54,467 nt of DNA from assembly GCA_026983515.1 (NCBI GenBank), contig JALWHT010000093.1, positions 1 through 54,467 of the forward strand, written 5' to 3'. This DNA is from Sulfurovum sp. GTDB taxonomy: Bacteria; Campylobacterota; Campylobacteria; Campylobacterales; Sulfurovaceae. Each line of letters opens with the position of its first letter. The stretch's first letter is position 1. The notes beneath the pieces were generated by a model. It searched no databases. It saw only the letters and a program-made list of their open reading frames with translations, and had not been told where the DNA came from. Shown piece by piece: positions 49,870 to 54,467 of this stretch. The position numbers and the translations under genes are program-made.

Positions 49870-50265
49870 TTATTTATCTGCGTGTGCGTGGTGTACTTCA
49901 ATGAGATCTTCAATATTGGTGTCGAGGACATAGACGTTCTCGTACCCCATCATTTCAAGGTATCCCATGACACGGTTGGCGAACCATCCTTTGACACATG
50001 CAACGACAATGGGGTTTGTGTGGTCGGAAGGCAGTTCATCAAGATAGTTTGCAAACTCTGGGTATGGTGTATAGAATGCGTTGGCAATACCTGCTTCCTG
50101 TGCATTTTCGCCGCTTACTTTTGCAGGAGGACGTACATCCAGCAAAATAGCACCTGCATCCATCAGCAACTCTCTTGTCTGATGCAGTGTTACCATACCG
50201 AGGGTTTCTTTGTTTTTGTTCAGGTCAATGATCGTACTTAGTTTTTCTTTTGTTTTATCAGCCAT
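49870..50265 (-). CDS. Cytosolic rhodanese-like protein
   Basis: A 131-residue single rhodanese domain. ILLDVRPPAKVSGENAQEAGIANAFYTPYPEF marks the first half, and the active loop is VVACVKGWFANRVMGYLEMMGYENVYVLD with the Cys in ACVKGW. It lacks a signal peptide. The loop CVKGWFAN is of ordinary six-residue length. Such proteins carry sulfane sulfur. It has its own terminator, and its start faces the exported-protein gene at 50423. Confidence 0.9.
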   Translation of the reverse strand: MADKTKEKLSTIIDLNKNKETLGMVTLHQTRELLMDAGAILLDVRPPAKVSGENAQEAGIANAFYTPYPEFANYLDELPSDHTNPIVVACVKGWFANRVMGYLEMMGYENVYVLDTNIEDLIEVHHAHADK

Positions 50266-50320
50266 GTTTGACTCCTTTATGTTTGTCGTACTTATATTCT
50301 ACATAACTAAAGTAAATAAA

Positions 50321-50363
50321 AATGTAACAAAGGTTGCATTTTAGGGACAGTATCTGTTACATT
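50321..50363. repeat. Inverted repeat between divergent genes, possible operator
   Basis: AATGTAACA (50321-50329) is perfectly inverted as TGTTACATT (50355-50363), with a 25-base spacer. It lies in the 157-base divergent region between the rhodanese gene (start 50265) and the exported-protein gene (start 50423). A regulator could bind both half-sites; no known motif is matched. Confidence 0.4.
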
Positions 50364-50422
50364 AAGTTGGAACAGACCTACAAGATATTAATATTTTATA
50401 TTTTAAAATAAAGGGGAGAGTA

Positions 50423-51007
50423 ATGAAAAAATTACTATGGACTATTTCACTTGGTGCTATGGCACTATTACACGCAGAGACGAACGCAACAATGCTGTTA
50501 AACGGAAATGAGGATGCATTGCTTGTAGATAAAAACAGATTTTATGTAAAAGTTGTAGATGAGGTGACCGGTGGCTGTTTGCCAAAACCGGAGCAGTTGA
50601 AGCGGTCTATGGAACAGGCACTTAAAAATGACGGATTTGAAGTTGTAAAGAAAGGGGACTTTCTTACCCCTGAAGTATATATTTCGACACTTGGTTTCAG
50701 AAGCAACCGTATGTGTGTCGTTGACTTTAGTGTGAGCATTCTGTTCCCTATCATTGCTGAAGTGCCTAATGCGCAGCATGTTCCAAGCGGCAACAGAACC
50801 ATTGTAACATACAGCTATGATATCGGCAGACATATTTTCCATTATCAGAAATATCGCATGCAGCAAACACTTAACAAATATGTAAAAACCTATGGAGATA
50901 AAATCTACATCAAGATCGCCAAAGCGAAAGATGATATTTTTGCCAAATTTCCGGAAATGAGAGAAGAGATTGAAAGAAAACGCCAAAGCGCCAAAGTAGG
51001 TAAGTAG
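50423..51007 (+). CDS. Exported protein of unknown function
   Basis: A 194-residue protein with a clear signal peptide (MKKLLWTISLGAMALLHAET, cut near residue 19). The mature part begins with NATMLLNGNEDALLVDKNRFYVKVVDEV and contains two Cys (GGCLPKP and RMCVVDF) that could form a disulfide. A long basic helix ends the protein (KFPEMREEIERKRQSAKVGK). GGGGAGAG precedes the ATG. I do not recognise a family. Confidence 0.7.
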   Translation: MKKLLWTISLGAMALLHAETNATMLLNGNEDALLVDKNRFYVKVVDEVTGGCLPKPEQLKRSMEQALKNDGFEVVKKGDFLTPEVYISTLGFRSNRMCVVDFSVSILFPIIAEVPNAQHVPSGNRTIVTYSYDIGRHIFHYQKYRMQQTLNKYVKTYGDKIYIKIAKAKDDIFAKFPEMREEIERKRQSAKVGK

Positions 51008-51066
51008 CGTCTATCCTGAAAGGGAAAGCACACGATGTTGCATCCCCTCCACAATGGTGGAAATGC

Positions 51067-51960
51067 TTACGCTGTTTCCGGGTAGAGGTGTGTCGCTTTC
51101 TGGACGTGGAAGTTCAGACCGATCTCTTTTGGAGTACAGCCAAGGGCGAGGGCAACCATTTGCGGCATGTGCAGTACCGGCAGTTCGATGTCGCGACCGA
51201 TGACCTTACCAACATCATCCTGATAGGTATCCATTTTAAGGTGGCAGAGAGGACATGGTGTGACCATGAGGTCGGCGTTGTTGTCGATGGCGTCAATCAT
51301 GGCGTTACCTGCAAGTACTTCTGATGTGTGGTTTGCCTGAAGCTCGACGTGGAAACCGCAGCACTTGTTTTTGTGGCTGTAGTCTACCGGATGTCCTTCG
51401 AGTGCATCGATGAGACGGTCGAGTGATGTCGGATTGTACGGGTTTTCACCGCCATTGGCATCATGGTGCAGTTCGGATGGGCGGATGTTGTGGCAGCCGT
51501 AGAACGGTGCAATGTTGAACTGGCTCAGTGGTACCTGAACTTTGTCTTTGATGTTCTCAAGACCATAGTCGTCAATGAGTGCATAGAGGAAGTGTTTGAT
51601 CTCGGAAGTTCCTTTGTATTCCAGACCCACTTCAGCAAGCTTTTCGTTGACACGGGCTTTGAGCTCCGGGTTGGTGTCGAGTGCATGTTTTGTCATGGCA
51701 GAGTTGAGCTGACAGGTGTTACAGATGGTGATCATTGTCATTCCAAGCTTCTCTGCGTAGCAGATGTTACGTGCGTTGAGTACATGCGCAAGGAATTCGT
51801 CGAAGTCCTGCAGGTGGCTTGCACCACAGCAGCTTGCTTCTTCAAGAATAGTGATCTCAATGCCGAGTTTTTCCGCAACTGCAAGGGTGGAAGAGAGCAG
51901 CTCCGGGGTGGATTGTTTGGCTGTACAGCCGGTAAATAGTGCATATTTCAATGTGCTCAT
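51067..51960 (-). CDS. mfrE: CCG-domain subunit of methylmenaquinol:fumarate reductase / SdhE type
   Basis: A 297-residue subunit resembling HdrB and SdhE/MfrE. Two CCG cysteine-rich repeats hold non-cubane [4Fe-4S] clusters: FTGCTA...EEASCCGASHL...ICNTCQLN, and FYGCHNIRP...KNKCCGFHVE...TPCPLCHLK. In this enzyme type the subunit replaces the haem-containing membrane anchor and passes electrons between quinone and the FeS subunit. I start at the second ATG of ATGATG because AGGAG then has usual spacing. It is last in the mfrABE-like operon. Confidence 0.88.
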   Translation of the reverse strand: MSTLKYALFTGCTAKQSTPELLSSTLAVAEKLGIEITILEEASCCGASHLQDFDEFLAHVLNARNICYAEKLGMTMITICNTCQLNSAMTKHALDTNPELKARVNEKLAEVGLEYKGTSEIKHFLYALIDDYGLENIKDKVQVPLSQFNIAPFYGCHNIRPSELHHDANGGENPYNPTSLDRLIDALEGHPVDYSHKNKCCGFHVELQANHTSEVLAGNAMIDAIDNNADLMVTPCPLCHLKMDTYQDDVGKVIGRDIELPVLHMPQMVALALGCTPKEIGLNFHVQKATHLYPETA

Positions 51961-51969
51961 CATAGCTCC

Positions 51970-53016
51970 TTACAGTGTGTTCGTTTGTGAAATTTCAATC
52001 AGTTTCTGGACTTCGTCAAGGTTCTTGATCTTCGGTACGCTGTCAATGAACGGAATACCTGAATGCCAGTGGATCTTGCCTGCTTTCATCATCTTAATAG
52101 CCGTCTTGAGGTGCTTGTACATACCAAGATAGCCTTCAGAATAGGCGACAATATCGGCTTCGTCAAGGTAACCGTACTTCTTCAAGCCGCGCAGGAAACC
52201 TTCGGCGTGTTTGGTGGCAACATTTGGACGTGCGACACCCTGCTCAAACTGCATATTGTGCAGTTTGGTGATCTTTTCGATCGGATTGATATCTTTTGGA
52301 CACGCTTCGGCACACTCATAACATTTGACACAGTCCCAGACACCTTGCCCCATCTGCGCAGTGAGCTCAAGACGCTCTTTGCCAGCTTCATCACGTGTAT
52401 CGACTGTAAAGCGGTAGGCAGCGTTGAATGCGGCAGGGCCGAGGTAGTCTTCGTTGACTTCGACAACCGGACATGCATAATGGCAGCTTCCACACTGGAT
52501 ACAGAGGTCGGAGTCGAGGAACTTGTTGAACTCTTCGATACTTTGCTTGGTTTCATGCTCAGGATGCGGATCGATATCGGCAACAACATACGGTTTCACT
52601 TCGGCATGCTTGTCCCAGAAATCTTTTTTGTCGATGATCATATCTTTAACTGCACGCTTTTTGCTTTGCGGCTCGATGAGCAGTTCGTTGCCAAAAAGTG
52701 CTACCAACTCGAGGGCATTCTGTTTACACGCCAGTGTTGCTTTGCCGTTGACTTTGATACCGCAGGCACCGCAGATACCGTGACGGCATGAACGGCGGTA
52801 GGAGAAAGAGCCGTCATGTTCCCATTTGATGCGGTTGAGGAGGTCAAGCATCAATTCGTCTTTGCCCACTTCCATAGTGTACTGTTTATAGTAGGGGAGG
52901 TAGTCCGTTTCGGCATTGAAACGGAAGGTTTTCAGCGTAACAGTGACAGTGTCGGGGCGTGTCACTTCGATCTCGTCGGTATTGAACGGTTCAAATTCTT
53001 CAGTTTGTGTACTCAT
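51970..53016 (-). CDS. mfrB: Iron-sulfur subunit of fumarate reductase / succinate dehydrogenase (MfrB-like)
   Basis: A 348-residue electron-transfer subunit. The N-terminal ferredoxin domain binds [2Fe-2S] through CRHGICGACGIKVNG plus a later Cys (ATLAC). The C-terminal part has CIQCGSCHYACP and then CVKCYECAEACP. The second motif has one more Cys than ordinary FrdB (where the centre is [3Fe-4S]), which points to two [4Fe-4S] clusters, as described for SdhE-type complexes. It is about 100 residues longer than E. coli FrdB at the C-terminus. AGGAGGT lies before the ATG and overlaps the end of the A subunit. Confidence 0.93.
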   Translation of the reverse strand: MSTQTEEFEPFNTDEIEVTRPDTVTVTLKTFRFNAETDYLPYYKQYTMEVGKDELMLDLLNRIKWEHDGSFSYRRSCRHGICGACGIKVNGKATLACKQNALELVALFGNELLIEPQSKKRAVKDMIIDKKDFWDKHAEVKPYVVADIDPHPEHETKQSIEEFNKFLDSDLCIQCGSCHYACPVVEVNEDYLGPAAFNAAYRFTVDTRDEAGKERLELTAQMGQGVWDCVKCYECAEACPKDINPIEKITKLHNMQFEQGVARPNVATKHAEGFLRGLKKYGYLDEADIVAYSEGYLGMYKHLKTAIKMMKAGKIHWHSGIPFIDSVPKIKNLDEVQKLIEISQTNTL

Positions 53017-53025
53017 CTTGACCTC

Positions 53026-54467
53026 CTAATATGATCTTTCTTTTGGTTCAAACATGCCAAGTGTCACTTCGCCCCACTCAGTGGTTATGTTGAAGTTCTC
53101 ATCCATATAGGCATAGGTATGCTTGAGGAATTTTTCGTCATTACGCTCAGGGAAATCTTCTCTGTAGTGCCCGCCGCGGCTCTCTTCACGGTTGAGTGCA
53201 CCGACTACGATGAACTTGCTGAATTCAAGCATATGTCCAAGCTCCAGTGCTTCCTGCAGGTCTGTGTTGAAGGTGTTGGACTTGTCATCAATGCGGATGT
53301 GCTTAAAGCGCTCAAGCAGTTCGTCGATGAGTTTGAGCTGTTTTTCGAGTGACTCTTTGCTTCTAAAGACACCAGCATTGGCAGTCATGCCGTTTTGCAG
53401 CTCTTCACGCAGTCTGGGAACGGTTTCTGTACCGTTGGAGGTCTTGATGCGTGTCAGCTCTTCTATCATTCTGTCTGCATCGGCTTTGGTCGCTTTTTTC
53501 ATCTCGACACCCTCATCAAGTGCTTTGACCATGTTCTCTCCCGCATGGCGTCCGAAGAGAAGTGCTTCAAGAACGGAGTTCGCCCCAAGGCGGTTGGCAC
53601 CGTGTACGGAAACACATGAACATTCACCGGCTGCATAGAAGCCCTCTACGAGGTCTCCCTTGGCGTTTTTCTGTACCTGACAGTTGATGTTGGTAGGAAT
53701 ACCTCCCATGGAGTAGTGCGCGGTCGCGGAGATGTGGATGGGCTCTTTGAGCATATCCTGTCCCTGGAAGGCAATGGCAAGCTCACGCAGCTCCGGCAGA
53801 CGCTCGAGGATGATCTCTTTTGGCAGGTGGGTCAGGTCGAGGTTTACTGACTGTCCATCTTTACCGACACCGCGTCCCTGGCGTACCTCTTCCATAATGG
53901 CACGGCTGACAACATCACGTGACGCAAGCTCAAGTGCATTTGGTGCATACTTCTCCATGAAACGCTCACCTTTGGCGTTGAAGAGACGCCCTCCCTCTCC
54001 ACGTGCTGCTTCGGAGATGAGAACACCCGAACCACCCAGTCCGCTTGGGTGGAACTGTACGAATTCCATATCTTCCAGCGGCAGTCCGTGACGTGCTACG
54101 ATGGAGAGTGAGTCACCGGTGTTTGCGTGTGCGTTGGAGTTGAAGCGGTAGGCTCTTGCATGGCCGCCGGTTGCGAACATGACCAGTTTTGCATTGAAGA
54201 TGGCCGGTTCGGAGTTGCGGATATTGTATGCCGAAACACCGTATGCTTTGCCGTCTTCGTAGAGCAGGTCTGCACAGTACCACTCGTCAAAAACTTCAAT
54301 GCCGGCACGGAACGCCTGCTCGTAGATTGCCTGAAGGACCGCAAGCCCGGTTCTGTCTTTGGCATAGCAGGCTCTCGGCTTACTCTGGCCTCCAAACGGT
54401 CTGATGGCAATGTTACCCTCTTCATCTCTTGAGAAGACCGCACCCATATGCTCAGCCCAGCGGATGG
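53026..54467 (-). CDS. mfrA: Flavoprotein subunit of fumarate reductase / succinate dehydrogenase (MfrA-like), 5' end missing
   Basis: The reading frame is open to the window edge, so the N-terminus (FAD-binding GxGxxG and a possible Tat signal) lies outside; 480 residues are seen. They include the substrate segment RPFGGQSKPRACYAKDRTGLAVLQ, GDSLSIVARHGLPLEDMEFVQFHPSGL, ISEAARGEGGRLFN, the active-site Arg region SATAHYSMGGIPTN, and GFYAAGECSCVSVHGANRLGANS. REESRGGHYREDFPERNDE is in the C-terminal domain. It belongs with mfrB and mfrE in one operon. Whether it faces the periplasm (Mfr) or the cytosol (Sdh-type) cannot be decided without the N-terminus. Confidence 0.95.
   Translation of the reverse strand, partial: IRWAEHMGAVFSRDEEGNIAIRPFGGQSKPRACYAKDRTGLAVLQAIYEQAFRAGIEVFDEWYCADLLYEDGKAYGVSAYNIRNSEPAIFNAKLVMFATGGHARAYRFNSNAHANTGDSLSIVARHGLPLEDMEFVQFHPSGLGGSGVLISEAARGEGGRLFNAKGERFMEKYAPNALELASRDVVSRAIMEEVRQGRGVGKDGQSVNLDLTHLPKEIILERLPELRELAIAFQGQDMLKEPIHISATAHYSMGGIPTNINCQVQKNAKGDLVEGFYAAGECSCVSVHGANRLGANSVLEALLFGRHAGENMVKALDEGVEMKKATKADADRMIEELTRIKTSNGTETVPRLREELQNGMTANAGVFRSKESLEKQLKLIDELLERFKHIRIDDKSNTFNTDLQEALELGHMLEFSKFIVVGALNREESRGGHYREDFPERNDEKFLKHTYAYMDENFNITTEWGEVTLGMFEPKERSY

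Overview
This window reads as a chromosomal segment of a Campylobacterota (Epsilonproteobacteria) genome, most likely a Sulfurovum-like or related sulfur/hydrogen-oxidising lineage. The assignment is inferred from gene content and order, not from a marker gene. The tgt / RCK protein / aroB / MscS / mtaB / FtsH-like gene order is one I know from Helicobacter and Campylobacter. BioV and MagIII resemble the Helicobacter-type enzymes, and the right edge carries an MfrA-MfrB-MfrE type fumarate reductase / succinate dehydrogenase. Base composition is moderate. There is no rRNA, CRISPR array, prophage or insertion sequence. One tRNA is present.

Layout. 1-3.8 kb: a partial PolX, a small unknown protein, an NhaC-type antiporter and a periplasmic L,D-transpeptidase. 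3.8-7.6 kb: a compact same-strand cassette with a Roadblock/LC7 protein, three small unknown proteins and a hybrid histidine kinase. 7.6-14.5 kb: a TonB-like protein, then hemL, a SEC-C protein, AtpZ, a membrane protein, a lipoprotein amidase, glutaminase and a sodium:solute symporter. 14.5-16.2 kb: an AT-rich accessory patch with an HNH-like unknown, a RelBE/ParDE-like toxin-antitoxin pair and a secreted Tyr/Arg-rich protein. 16.3-22.2 kb: an FtrB-TusA-like fusion, then a MurNAc recycling run (anmK, amgK, murU) interrupted by an MNT/HEPN toxin-antitoxin pair whose HEPN gene carries an in-frame stop, then a HAD phosphatase. 22.3-26.7 kb: an NnrS-like membrane protein, a large inverted repeat, a di-haem cytochrome c peroxidase, a DEAD-box helicase and tRNA-Ser(GCU). 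26.8-32.9 kb: small enzymes, a LemA/DUF2207 pair, a 5'-nucleotidase, a SpoIIAA-like protein, a HicA-like protein and Tgt. 32.9-43.7 kb: a long plus-strand series from the RCK protein to MagIII, a remnant of an AI-2E transporter, SDR, MogA and two tiny genes. 43.7-54.5 kb: rhodaneses, SulP, a dipeptide epimerase, DUF819, an ICMT-like protein, patatin and the fumarate reductase operon.

Functional themes. Several genes act on peptidoglycan: an L,D-transpeptidase, an amidase, AnmK, AmgK, MurU and an L-Ala-D/L-Glu epimerase. AmgK and MurU form the salvage route that returns MurNAc directly to UDP-MurNAc. The phosphatase needed between AnmK and AmgK is not obvious here, and a HAD enzyme lies next to murU. 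Redox and sulfur functions include the ferredoxin-thioredoxin reductase-like fusion, two rhodaneses, SulP, cytochrome c peroxidase and the fumarate reductase.

The best candidate for an undescribed system is the 3.8-7.6 kb cassette. One protein is a clear Roadblock/LC7 domain and two neighbours may share that fold. All lie upstream of a hybrid kinase, with no small GTPase in sight. The most unusual sequence structures are the in-frame palindrome plus four-copy heptanucleotide insert inside anmK, and the roughly 105-base imperfect inverted repeat downstream of the cytochrome c peroxidase gene. All calls come from reading the sequence; no database search was run.
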